Origin: Shewanella sp. c952
Lineage (GTDB): Bacteria; Pseudomonadota; Gammaproteobacteria; Enterobacterales; Shewanellaceae
Direction: 5' to 3'
Assembly: GCF_019654975.1 (NCBI RefSeq)
Contig: NZ_BPEW01000025.1
Span: 1-64,000 of the forward strand
DNA: 64,000 nt
Shown here one piece after another: positions 15,799-24,749 of this stretch (positions are counted from its first letter, which is position 1; every line of letters begins with the position of its first letter). Below the pieces are notes generated by a model that did not search any database, was not told the origin of the DNA, and worked only from the letters and a program-made list of their open reading frames with translations. The position numbers and the translations under genes are program-made.

Positions 15799-17793
15799 TT
15801 AGTCTTTATAGTTCACAGTTGTAGATTCAAATGGTGACTGTTCTAAAACCACTTTTTCTTCAGCATAATCGATAAAAGAAAGCGCATCTGTATTACAGAT
15901 ATCAGTACCATTATCATCACAACTTGGTGCGTTATCTGCGTATACAACGCTGTAAGTATTTTCAGTTGAATTATAGGTCAAGTGATCAACTTTATAAGCT
16001 TTATAACCTGTCGCGGTTTTAACAAGATCAATTCGGTCAGTCGCTTGCAGTTGAGCATCACCTAATGCATTCCAACCATCATTACCGCTAGCATTATAGT
16101 TATTGACGATGACGACGTAGTCAGTGTTGCCGCTAATAGGCTCCCATCGAGGTTCAGATTCAGTGCCAGTGTTGATATCAATTGAACTGATATTGCCACT
16201 GGTATTTTTAACCTCTTCGGTGAAGGTATAACGCATACCGCCTACATATGGGAATTTACCGGCATGGCTTCCAACAGGAAGTGTCGCATCAATAGTAGAA
16301 GTTAATAGGTCCGTTAGTACCTCACCATTGATCGTTAATACCGATAAATAATTAGAAAATGGCAGTAGTTCTAAGCTTGCATGCCCTTCCCTAAATTCAC
16401 CAGAAGCAATATCAGTTCGTACGCCACCAGCACCAACTAATCCAATCTGCACTTTTTTACCAATCACTGAATTTACATCAGCTTGGTTTGCCCAATAGAC
16501 CATACCTTCAGCGATTAATGGCGCGACATCAGAACCGTGTTTGTCTGTTCCTGCATCACCAGGGCGACGCTCATGATTTATCTCTTGTGGTGCATTGGCT
16601 ACGACTTCACCATAGGCTTCTTCTAGTGCAGGTTTATAGGTCGCATCAATATGAACGCGCATATCGTTATTCTCATCGACATCATCAATAAGTGCAGTCT
16701 CATCAATGAAGCTTTCTACTTTTTCATGATCGGCGCCAGTAAGCAGATCGCTTTCTTCACGTTTGCCATCTCGATAAAACTCCTCGTTAGTCAATAGCGT
16801 ATTTTGACCCGCACAAGACAACAGTTCACCTTCACTGTCAAACTTTACATCAACCTTACCAATAGCTTGTGCGTATTGGCCCGCTTGGACGATACAAGTT
16901 TGCCCGACTTCATCTTTTTGCTTTACCAGTTGGGCATACACACCATTATCGCCATGACCTAAGTCAGTAAAATCTCCTAATAATGTATGGGAGTGGCCAC
17001 CAACAATAACATCTATGTCAGTAGTACCTTCAGCAAGCGCAATATCTCTGGCATTGCCAATATGAGATAACACTACAATTTTATTTACGCCTTGGGCTTT
17101 AAGTGCAGTAACAGTCACTTGAGTAAATGCGATTTCGTTTTCAAATTTAACGTCACCAGTACCCGTTGCTATAGTTGGCATATCTTCTAAAACAACACCA
17201 ACAACGGCAACTATTTGCTCATTGTCGTTTGCTTCAGAAACTTCATTGATTTTACGTTTGGTTGCACCGTCAAATGCAAATAACTGGTATGGTTTTAGGT
17301 TTTTTGAACCACTCAATGCTGAATCAAAACCAGCATCCATATTGTTAGCCAGTAGTGGGAAATTAACATTATCGATAAAGCTAGCAAGTTTACTCGTATC
17401 TAAATCAAACTCGTGATTTCCTAATGCCATTGCATCTAATCCCATTTGGGAAAGTAAATCTGCGTTCGCCGTGCCTTCGTTCAATTTGAAGTAGGCTGTA
17501 CCCTGCCATGCATCACCACCGTGCAAGAATAGTAATGGTTGGCTAGTCTCTTCTTTAATCTCATTTGCTGCTTCAAGTAATCTTGGATAACCACCAAACT
17601 CATTAAAAACAACTTCACCATCCTTACCCATAGTAAAGCTAGACTTTACCGGATCAAAGTTTGAGTGTGTATCATTGATGTGGGCAATGGTAAGGTTAAA
17701 ACCTTTATCCCCTTGGTTTGTGTCATCATCGTTTGAACAAGCAGATAACGCCGCTAGTAAGGCTACTGCTATTACTGTTTTTTGTAGTTTCAT
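15799..17793 (-). CDS. lipoprotein 5'-nucleotidase / metallophosphatase (UshA/NadN-like)
   Basis: The protein has 664 residues from ATG 17793. This start has AAAGAAGAAAG upstream and gives a textbook lipoprotein signal (MKLQKTVIAVALLAALSAC). An upstream in-frame start at 17856 would bury that signal. The N-terminal metallophosphatase motifs are HINDTHSNF, GNHEFD, VVLSHIGN and GGHSHT. The C-terminal nucleotidase domain shows VGAGGVRTDI, ELLPFSNYL and the substrate-stacking NASGNDGWNALG region. It should hydrolyse nucleotides such as AMP, UDP-sugars or NAD at the cell envelope, for phosphate and nucleoside salvage. The protein is somewhat longer than E. coli UshA (about 550) because of an acidic insert. 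Convergent with the recombinase. Confidence 0.9.
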   Translation of the reverse strand: MKLQKTVIAVALLAALSACSNDDDTNQGDKGFNLTIAHINDTHSNFDPVKSSFTMGKDGEVVFNEFGGYPRLLEAANEIKEETSQPLLFLHGGDAWQGTAYFKLNEGTANADLLSQMGLDAMALGNHEFDLDTSKLASFIDNVNFPLLANNMDAGFDSALSGSKNLKPYQLFAFDGATKRKINEVSEANDNEQIVAVVGVVLEDMPTIATGTGDVKFENEIAFTQVTVTALKAQGVNKIVVLSHIGNARDIALAEGTTDIDVIVGGHSHTLLGDFTDLGHGDNGVYAQLVKQKDEVGQTCIVQAGQYAQAIGKVDVKFDSEGELLSCAGQNTLLTNEEFYRDGKREESDLLTGADHEKVESFIDETALIDDVDENNDMRVHIDATYKPALEEAYGEVVANAPQEINHERRPGDAGTDKHGSDVAPLIAEGMVYWANQADVNSVIGKKVQIGLVGAGGVRTDIASGEFREGHASLELLPFSNYLSVLTINGEVLTDLLTSTIDATLPVGSHAGKFPYVGGMRYTFTEEVKNTSGNISSIDINTGTESEPRWEPISGNTDYVVIVNNYNASGNDGWNALGDAQLQATDRIDLVKTATGYKAYKVDHLTYNSTENTYSVVYADNAPSCDDNGTDICNTDALSFIDYAEEKVVLEQSPFESTTVNYKD

Positions 17794-18136
17794 TATACTT
17801 TCTTCTTTTATATAGGACCCGCTGACAAAATAGCAGAAGTTCACAGGAGAAACCACACTGGTTAACGCCTTGTAAAATCAACATATACAACAACTTAACT
17901 ACAGTTGGTGTTAGCCTTATATCAGCAATAAGTATAAACAGTTAACAGTAGAGTTAGTTTAGGAATATAAAATCTGAAAGGTGCATTTGTTGATTCATTT
18001 AGTCGATTGACTCGCTGCCTTAAAATTTTAAAAGCGGCTAACTGTTATTTTTTTGTTTTAAATGCAGTATTAATTAGTTGCATGTTTGAAGGTGATAAAA
18101 TAGCAACCAATACCAAAATGAGCTGAAAATGTTAAA
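17794..18136. other. upstream region of the 5'-nucleotidase gene
   Basis: Roughly 340 bases, AT-rich, must hold the nucleotidase promoter on the minus strand. A small repeat CAACT-N7-AGTTG occurs near 17889. No gene or known operator is recognised. Confidence 0.4.
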
Positions 18137-18140
18137 TAAA

Positions 18141-18168
18141 AAAGCCAGCATATAAGCTGGCTTTATTC
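18141..18168 (-). terminator. terminator of the M1 aminopeptidase gene
   Basis: AAAGCCAGC and GCTGGCTTT pair around ATATAA. On the minus strand the hairpin is followed by a T-run, 14 bases after the stop. Confidence 0.85.
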
Positions 18169-18181
18169 GAAACGGTTTACT

Positions 18182-20761
18182 TTAGAATTGCTTTAGGTAA
18201 CTAGCAACACTTGCTTGTTCACGTTGTTTTAGACTTACACAATTACGAACACTCTCATCTAACTTGGCAAGCGTTCGTTTAAACTCTGGGTTAGCCTTCA
18301 ATTTAGGCGCAAAAAACTTATCGGTGGTTTCAAGCGAGCTTAACTCGCAGCCCGACCCCGTATAATATGGAATATTTGCTACCGCAAATGGAGGCAGTTT
18401 TTCTTTTATCGTTGAGTAATTAGCATAAACCCAATTTCTAAAGCGTAATCGTCGTGCTTCAGTATAAGATTGCCCAGATAAAACATATCTCAAATCTGGG
18501 GCATTGATCTTATCTGTCAGTGAATAAGCTAGCATATCATCTTGCAGCTTTTCTGTAGGAGCATAACCCAACGCGTTCATTAAACGAGTTCGTTTCTGTG
18601 GATCTTTAGTCTTCTCAAACTCACTCTTTACCAGATTTAGCAACTGCTCATCGCCGTAATACACTGCTACGGTAAGATAAGTACCGATTAGATAAGGATC
18701 GACTTGATCGTTGCCTGCAATGTAGGCCTTGGCTTGTTTAGTGGCTGTTGCAATAATATCTTTGTCTTTGGCTTCAAACGCCAATAAGTTGATCAGTGTT
18801 GGACGAAGCTTGCTAATCGCGGTCTTTTCATTAGCTTTAGCTGCTACGCCGTATTTCTCAATCGCACTACTTGCACGCTTAGAGATAAAGTTCGCCCATT
18901 GTGCCTTGTTGCTTTCATCTATAAATGTACGTTTTTGAGACTGAAGATAACCTAAAGCAGTTGAAACTATTTCTGGATGTTGGTCGTCAATAAACTCACC
19001 GAGGATATTAAGTAGTTCACCACCAGAAACAAAACCAGCATCAAGTAATGCGTCAGCAGACGAGATTAACGCTTTGCGCTCTCGTGGAGTTAACTGTGTT
19101 TTAGCATTAGCGAGCAGAGTTTGCATCTGCGCTTCATCCAATAACCAGCGATAATAACCCATTGCATCTGAATCCGGGTAGATCCAATCTGGCGCAAAAT
19201 CTAGCGCTATGGTCTGGCTCTGTTTCGTTAACAAAATCGTTTTATGTTTAACCTTGTCACCTTTGCCAAACTTGATAGAAACAGGCACTGTCCAAGTTTG
19301 AGCTTTAGCCTCTGTTCCTGCAGTTACAAATCGGCTTTGTGTTAAGGTCAACTTATTGCCTTTAAGATCCACTTTTATTAAAGGATAAGAAGACTGCTCA
19401 ATAAACGTGCCTAATACCGCACCCACATCCTTACCAGAAGATTTAGACAGCGCATTCCATAAATCGTCCGCCTGAGTATTCTCAAAAGCATGATCTTTAA
19501 TGTACTGACGAATACCCGCCTTAAACTCTTTTTCACCGATATAGTTTTCTACCATATCAAGCACGGCTTCACCCTTGCTATAAGCTAGACCTAAACCGTC
19601 CATGATATCCGCTTCAGTTTTAATAGGCTTACGGATAGGCTTTGTTGAAACCCTTGCATCCATCGCCATCACATAGTTTTTTGAAAGAGAAAGGTCAGAT
19701 TCAAACTCTGGGTGAATTTGATGGGTAATTTTTGCAGCCATCCAGCTAGCGAATGCTTCGTTTAACCAAAGATCATTCCACCACTGCATGGTCACTAAGT
19801 TGCCATACCATTGGTGTGCTAGCTCATGAGCAATTATCGATACAGCTCGCTCTTTACTATTTTGGCTGGCATTTTTTTCATCAACTAACAGAATATCTTC
19901 TCTGTAAGTAACTAGGCCGGCATTTTCCATTGCACCGAAAGGAAACTCAGGTACAGCTACGGTATCCAGTTTTTCATATGGGTAATCGACACCAAAGTAA
20001 TCTTCTAAAGCCGACAATACTTCAGGCATTTTCTTAGCGGCGTACTGTGCTAACTCAATTTTGCCCTTGGTGGTAATAACCCTACCTGGGACTTTCATAC
20101 CTTTAACTTCTATCTCTTCAAATTGCCCTATAGCAAATGCAACGAGGTAAGACGACAAAGGTTTAGTTTGTTTAAAGACATGAGTGGTTAAACCATTCTT
20201 TTCATTTGCAGATAGTTCTGGCGTATTGCTATAAACTTTTTCAGTACTCGGCGCGGTAATCGTCACTTGATACGGGATCTTGTAGCCTGGCTCATCGAAG
20301 CTTGGAAATGCTCGGCGTGCATCACTCATTTCAAACTGAGTGAACAGATACGGCTGTCCACCATCAATAGTCTTATAAAGACCAACCGATTGCCTATTAT
20401 AGGGCGCGGTAAAGTCCATAGAAAGATGGTATTTACCAGGTTCAATGACATGCTTACAATCAAACAAAACAACGCCAGTGTCTTGCATAGTTGCTGCCAT
20501 TTGACAGTCTTTGGCACCCGCTAACAAGATATTGCTGGCAGTATATTCTAAGCCGTTTAGCTGCAGTTGTTGAGTGGGCTCTTTAACAATAAGTTCTATT
20601 GAAGTACTGCCTGAGAAAGTATCTTTTTGTGGGTCTAGGTTAAGCTTCACCGACTGCGTGATAGGCTCGGCAACTTTACTTAATACGTATTCGTTAGAAT
20701 GAGCATTAAAGCTAGTTACACTAGACAGTGTGACCAAAGAGGCCGTGACGACTCTATACAT
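18182..20761 (-). CDS. exported M1-family aminopeptidase (PepN/ERAP-like)
   Basis: The protein has 859 residues from ATG 20761. AGGAA lies upstream of this start, and it produces a signal peptide (MYRVVTASLVTLSS, cleaved near FNAHS). The longer start at 20818 would add 19 unlikely residues. The exopeptidase motif is GAMENAG. The zinc site is HELAHQWYGN, with the Glu ligand 18 residues after the second His in LNEAF. An ERAP1-like C-terminal helical domain follows. It removes N-terminal amino acids from peptides, here outside the cytoplasm. Unlike the other M1 protein in this window, it keeps the full GAMEN motif. Confidence 0.93.
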   Translation of the reverse strand: MYRVVTASLVTLSSVTSFNAHSNEYVLSKVAEPITQSVKLNLDPQKDTFSGSTSIELIVKEPTQQLQLNGLEYTASNILLAGAKDCQMAATMQDTGVVLFDCKHVIEPGKYHLSMDFTAPYNRQSVGLYKTIDGGQPYLFTQFEMSDARRAFPSFDEPGYKIPYQVTITAPSTEKVYSNTPELSANEKNGLTTHVFKQTKPLSSYLVAFAIGQFEEIEVKGMKVPGRVITTKGKIELAQYAAKKMPEVLSALEDYFGVDYPYEKLDTVAVPEFPFGAMENAGLVTYREDILLVDEKNASQNSKERAVSIIAHELAHQWYGNLVTMQWWNDLWLNEAFASWMAAKITHQIHPEFESDLSLSKNYVMAMDARVSTKPIRKPIKTEADIMDGLGLAYSKGEAVLDMVENYIGEKEFKAGIRQYIKDHAFENTQADDLWNALSKSSGKDVGAVLGTFIEQSSYPLIKVDLKGNKLTLTQSRFVTAGTEAKAQTWTVPVSIKFGKGDKVKHKTILLTKQSQTIALDFAPDWIYPDSDAMGYYRWLLDEAQMQTLLANAKTQLTPRERKALISSADALLDAGFVSGGELLNILGEFIDDQHPEIVSTALGYLQSQKRTFIDESNKAQWANFISKRASSAIEKYGVAAKANEKTAISKLRPTLINLLAFEAKDKDIIATATKQAKAYIAGNDQVDPYLIGTYLTVAVYYGDEQLLNLVKSEFEKTKDPQKRTRLMNALGYAPTEKLQDDMLAYSLTDKINAPDLRYVLSGQSYTEARRLRFRNWVYANYSTIKEKLPPFAVANIPYYTGSGCELSSLETTDKFFAPKLKANPEFKRTLAKLDESVRNCVSLKQREQASVASYLKQF

Positions 20762-21049
20762 GTAAATTCCTATTTTCTTGTTTTGCGCTAAATCGAGCTT
20801 CCATGCTTTAGTTTGCATCGATTTATGGCTAAGAGAGTAGCGATACTCGCGTAAAAATGGTTAGAATCTTTACAAGCGGTAACGCTTTACCCAAGTAAGA
20901 TAACAAATATTTAACAGCAGCGGGAGCAACAACATACGGTGTGTTAAAGCATGTTGTAACAATTCATGACTAGCACTAAGAGAGTAGTATAAAGTAATTC
21001 AATATAGGTTAAATAACGTGCGACTAATGTCAGAAGGCCATAATTCCTG

Positions 21050-21745
21050 TCAAAAAGGGCATGGGCTAAAACCAAGCACTTTTACAGCTGTAATCGGGTG
21101 TTCAAATTCTAGACGGGTTGCATGTAACATTAATCGCGGTGCTAGCTGGTGCGAATAAGAGGAACCATAAAGATCACAGCCTATAATGGGGTATCCAATA
21201 TATTGGCTATGGATCCTAAGCTGATGAGTACGCCCAGTTTCTGGGGTCAGCTCGACTCGGGTAACCGTTATAGCTTTGCTTAAGCTGTCTGCTTGATAGT
21301 CTTCTTTAGCCAAAACATTGTAAACAGAGCGAGCGGACTTGCCCTCCTCCTCACATAACTTCATCAATGGAAAATTAGGTTTATCTTTAGCAATAGCGGC
21401 ACTTATTATCCCTGTAGTTTCACTCAACTCCCCCAGTAGTAAAGCGGTGTAACGTTTTAATACCATACGTTCGCTAAACTGGCGACACAGTAGTGCATTA
21501 GTCTGCTTATTTAACGCGATGACCATTATGCCCGAAGTACCAAAGTCCAATCGGTGCACTAAAGAGCAACCCGGAAAATCTTTTACTAAACGGTAATGAA
21601 CTGAATCAAGGTTTAGCGGATTTTTGCCCGATAATGACAATAAACCAGAAGGCTTGTTGATTAGCAGTAGGTATTCATCTTGATAAAGAATGGTTATTTC
21701 TTCAAAACAAGTAGGAGCAATAAAATCATCAACCACAGGGGGCAT
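21050..21745 (-). CDS. RluA-family RNA pseudouridine synthase
   Basis: The protein has about 231 residues from ATG 21745. The frame is open to 21991, but the extra 82 residues are cysteine-rich and unlike the family, so the shorter start MPPVVDDFIAP is preferred, although its ribosome site is poor. Motifs are YLLLINKPSGLLS, the catalytic HRLDFGTSGIMVIA (Asp nucleophile), LKRYTALLLG and ETGRTHQLRIHS. It lacks an S4 domain, as RluA and TruC do. It converts a uridine in rRNA or tRNA to pseudouridine; the target base cannot be read from sequence. Monocistronic. Confidence 0.85.
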   Translation of the reverse strand: MPPVVDDFIAPTCFEEITILYQDEYLLLINKPSGLLSLSGKNPLNLDSVHYRLVKDFPGCSLVHRLDFGTSGIMVIALNKQTNALLCRQFSERMVLKRYTALLLGELSETTGIISAAIAKDKPNFPLMKLCEEEGKSARSVYNVLAKEDYQADSLSKAITVTRVELTPETGRTHQLRIHSQYIGYPIIGCDLYGSSYSHQLAPRLMLHATRLEFEHPITAVKVLGFSPCPF

Positions 21746-22095
21746 ATGTGAAACCGTATATACGACAGAGTTGGCAGCAATCATACAGCATGCGTAGCAA
21801 TTCAACGACTGAAGTAACGGTATATGAGGTAAATCTTCATTGCTATAACGCACTTTAGCACTAACAGAGTAGCGAGAAACCTCAATATAAAAACCAGTCA
21901 GAAAGACGCATAAAAAGTCATTATAAAAAGTATATCCCCGTGATATTTTTAACTTACATGCATACCCAACCAGAAGTATGAATAAAAACAATAAGTGATA
22001 CTGCCAAATTAATGGCTAAAACGGCATGTTTAACAAAATGCTAAGTCGAATGCGCTTCCCTGCGCATTCTATGGGGTTAATTGATTTGCAGGGCT
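21746..22095. other. region between the pseudouridine synthase and the porin
   Basis: This region holds only the unlikely N-terminal extension of the pseudouridine synthase frame and AT-rich sequence. No independent gene or strong terminator is seen for the porin operon. Confidence 0.35.
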
Positions 22096-23136
22096 TTAGA
22101 AATCAATTCTAAAACCAATGCTAGCAATGGTATCGTCAAAATCTGAATATTGCTTAACATCAAATTGACCGATCTCAGTGTGAATACGTGTCGATTTGCT
22201 CAATCGATATTCAGCGCCTACTGCCCACTGTGAAACTTCAGGAACATCGGTTGCGGCTTCAGCCAGTGCGTCATAAACTCGTCCGGCGATTTTACCTGTT
22301 CCAGAATCGTCCTGACCGTATTGGACTTTTAGCAATAGCTTATCGATTTGGTATTTTGCGCTAATAATAAAGCCATCACCATCTCTTTGCTGCCAGTTAG
22401 TTTTGTTAGGATTAACCAGTTCAGAGCTTTGGTAAATCGTCCCCAACATTAAGTTACCCGCTTTATATTGAGCAACAGCTCGCACACCTTTGATATCTTC
22501 TACGCCATCGGTATAAGCGGCAGCTAAGTACAAATTACTACTCTTAAAATGCTTATCACCATAAGTCACTGCGACTTGGTAATTACCATTGTCACGACGA
22601 ATATCATCTTCGGCATAATAGTTATCTTCCATAATATAGCTGGCGCCAAACTGGATGTTGTTCCATTTTTGGGTTCTATATAACAATGAATCTCCCCAGC
22701 GCTTATCACCAGCAAATAGGCGATCGTGTTTCATCGAATACATATCCATGGCGTCAGCTGTTCCTTTAGCCATTTTAAATACAGGATCAATTCGACCTGC
22801 AGCTAGCTGTCCATAGACGCTGTGTTTTATACCTAAAAATGTTGGTCGAGCAGAAAATGGATTACTGCCTTTATCTTGGGAGGCGCCATTAACACCGACT
22901 TCAATCTGGTAGAAAACACTAAAGTCATCCGATAGCGCGGCATCTCCTTTAACCCCTAATCGACTCCAGTTATTCTCTAACACGGTTCCGCTTTTGCCAT
23001 TGTGTGTTGCACTGCCACTGTCAGAGTTGGTAATCGAATAATCGATGCGGCCATAGAATTTGTAAGCATCTGCCATTACGCTTGGTGAGGTTAAAACAGC
23101 GACTGCAACTAAAGCTAGTTTCATTGTTTTCATCAT
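22096..23136 (-). CDS. outer-membrane general porin
   Basis: This 346-residue protein has a signal peptide ending SVMADAYKFYG, then alternating amphipathic strands. It carries the Gram-negative trimeric porin signature (YGRIDYS, NNWSRLGVKGDAAL, GQLAAGRIDPVF) and a C-terminal phenylalanine (GFRIDF) for outer-membrane insertion. It lies 80 bases downstream of the FMN-binding lipoprotein gene on the same strand and is probably co-transcribed. Porins linked to flavin respiratory genes are known in Shewanella (the ifcO-ifcA pair), so a dedicated substrate-uptake role is plausible but inferred. Confidence 0.9.
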   Translation of the reverse strand: MMKTMKLALVAVAVLTSPSVMADAYKFYGRIDYSITNSDSGSATHNGKSGTVLENNWSRLGVKGDAALSDDFSVFYQIEVGVNGASQDKGSNPFSARPTFLGIKHSVYGQLAAGRIDPVFKMAKGTADAMDMYSMKHDRLFAGDKRWGDSLLYRTQKWNNIQFGASYIMEDNYYAEDDIRRDNGNYQVAVTYGDKHFKSSNLYLAAAYTDGVEDIKGVRAVAQYKAGNLMLGTIYQSSELVNPNKTNWQQRDGDGFIISAKYQIDKLLLKVQYGQDDSGTGKIAGRVYDALAEAATDVPEVSQWAVGAEYRLSKSTRIHTEIGQFDVKQYSDFDDTIASIGFRIDF

Positions 23137-23216
23137 CGTTTCTCTTTAATTATGTAATTTGGTAGACATCTTGTTCCTACTGCTCTGGGTCAGTTAAGAA
23201 CAACAATTTCATTCAT

Positions 23217-24548
23217 CTAGATTTTTTTATGCTCAACGATCACGTTGTCCTGGCGCATCTGTTGGTAGAGAATGTCTGCTTGCTTTAGATAATGCTCCCA
23301 AGCATCAGAACGCTTAGTAAATCCGGTAGCCGCATAGCTTCCGGTATCGCCTGTTGCAGGTAAGTCATCAATTAGGAACAGTGAACCACCTTGCTGAAGG
23401 TGATCGTTTAGCGCATCGATCATGACATTAAAACCAATTCTTGACGGTTCTACATAATTGATAGATTCATATTTTGATTGGCGGTAGAATTTCTTTAATG
23501 AAGCATCATTTATTTGTATTTTCTCATCAGCAAAAACTTCGTCGTAATGAGCTTTAGTGATCTGCTTGCTATTCTTGTCTACAACTATACGTAAGATCGC
23601 AGTGACCCCAGTCCACTTGCCTTTTTGATCAAGCAGCTTTTCGGCATGCTGATAGAATAACTGCTCTGTGCCCTCTCCATTAATTTGAGCATGTATTTTA
23701 GCCGTGAGCGGTACCATTGATTGCTGGATACTATTGGATGCACCAGCAACAACATCGATACCGGCATACTTTAAGCGGTTAGGCTCTTTTAATTTATTGC
23801 GTAACACAGGGTCAAAATCAGGGTTCAATTCAAAAGTTAACTTGTCTTGTTCAACCATTAACTTTTCCATGGTGAGCGCTGACTGTACCCAAGCCGTTCC
23901 CTTTTTCTTACCCATAGAAAAGTTATATTCAGACATGCGTTTAGGTACGTTTTGGTAAAGGCGAGTGTAATAGTTCGGGCGGCCGCTCTCATTAAATTCT
24001 GCAAATATCACGTCTTTGGCGTTATTACTGCCTGTTACAATAGCAACACTGCCCATATGCCCCTGACGAAAGCGAGCTTCTTGATAATAGTAATCACCTT
24101 TTAGCAATCCTAATTGTGGTTGAATAGACCATTGCAACTTAAAGTTGTCATCACCAGTGGCTTCTTTCGCGGCTACTGATACATATTCTGGTGTAGAACC
24201 GTCAACTCTAGGGAGGCTATTAATGGCTTTTAGAATGCCATTGGATGAGTAAGTCGCTCCTGATACGGCATCTATTCCTTCTTGACCATTGTTGGCGACC
24301 ACTTTTGGTAATAGGCGCTCGGCGTTTAAATACAGTGATTCAGTTTCTTTCTGTGACTTAGTTTTAATATCAACTATGTGGCCATTCTTCACTTCTACGG
24401 TGAGCGTAATAATACTCTTCTTGCCTTTAGCTGAAACATCATGTATTCCATCTACATACTTTCCATGGGGCGTTGTATTACTACAGCCCACCAATGTCAT
24501 TGTCATAATAGCTGCGGCACTAAACACTAGTTTACGATTAAAATTCAT
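23217..24548 (-). CDS. FMN-binding lipoprotein with three FMN_bind-like segments
   Basis: This 443-residue protein has a lipobox LVGC (C22). Segment 1 (about 28-112) is a canonical FMN_bind domain with DAVSGATYSS (93-102), where T99 would carry covalently bound FMN. Segment 2 (about 165-285) follows the same plan and ends in DVVAGASNS (265-273), so S271 stands where the flavinylated Thr would be. Segment 3 (about 315-425) keeps the strand/YDEV pattern but has only a degenerate ATGDTG near 398-403. Repeated FMN_bind domains recall PplA-type extracellular electron carriers. An ApbE gene is divergent next door. Start ATG with AAGG 8 bases upstream. No haem motif (CxxCH) is present. Confidence 0.85.
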   Translation of the reverse strand: MNFNRKLVFSAAAIMTMTLVGCSNTTPHGKYVDGIHDVSAKGKKSIITLTVEVKNGHIVDIKTKSQKETESLYLNAERLLPKVVANNGQEGIDAVSGATYSSNGILKAINSLPRVDGSTPEYVSVAAKEATGDDNFKLQWSIQPQLGLLKGDYYYQEARFRQGHMGSVAIVTGSNNAKDVIFAEFNESGRPNYYTRLYQNVPKRMSEYNFSMGKKKGTAWVQSALTMEKLMVEQDKLTFELNPDFDPVLRNKLKEPNRLKYAGIDVVAGASNSIQQSMVPLTAKIHAQINGEGTEQLFYQHAEKLLDQKGKWTGVTAILRIVVDKNSKQITKAHYDEVFADEKIQINDASLKKFYRQSKYESINYVEPSRIGFNVMIDALNDHLQQGGSLFLIDDLPATGDTGSYAATGFTKRSDAWEHYLKQADILYQQMRQDNVIVEHKKI

Positions 24549-24608
24549 ATTAAAACCTTCAAATGTTATTTCATTGCCAACAGCATAAAAGGTTATATGT
24601 TTTCGACA

Positions 24609-24626
24609 ATTGCGGAAAACCGCAAT
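24609..24626. promoter_or_regulatory. perfect inverted repeat ATTGCGG-AAAA-CCGCAAT
   Basis: Seven-base arms around AAAA lie 61 bases upstream of the lipoprotein start, between it and apbE. A related site occurs at 25966-25977 before the kinase gene. It is a likely operator for the adjacent TtrR-like regulator (inference). Confidence 0.55.
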
Positions 24627-24649
24627 AAAATAAGTTTAATTTCATTTAT

Positions 24650-24663
24650 TTGATCGAGATAAC
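24650..24663. promoter_or_regulatory. possible FNR/EtrA box
   Basis: TTGATCGAGATAAC fits the FNR-type consensus TTGAT-N4-ATCAA at 8 of 10 positions. It sits in the divergent region of two anaerobic-looking genes. Chance matches of this quality are common. Confidence 0.25.
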
Positions 24664-24749
24664 ATTTGTAACATTGTTTTATTAAAAATTTGATAAATCA
24701 TGCTAACAATTAAAAGGGAATATGAACTATATAAAATCAAGGTTGTAAA

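Noticed and set aside
15761..15800. Chromosomal dif site in the AT-rich TATACATTTATTATATATAA stretch
   Set aside because: It does not show the conserved XerC/XerD arms around a 6-base centre; it is only AT-rich sequence after a terminator.
21746..21991. N-terminal 82 residues of the pseudouridine synthase frame as a separate domain
   Set aside because: The stretch is hydrophobic and cysteine-rich, unlike an S4 or other known domain, and has no ribosome site; it is most likely untranslated.
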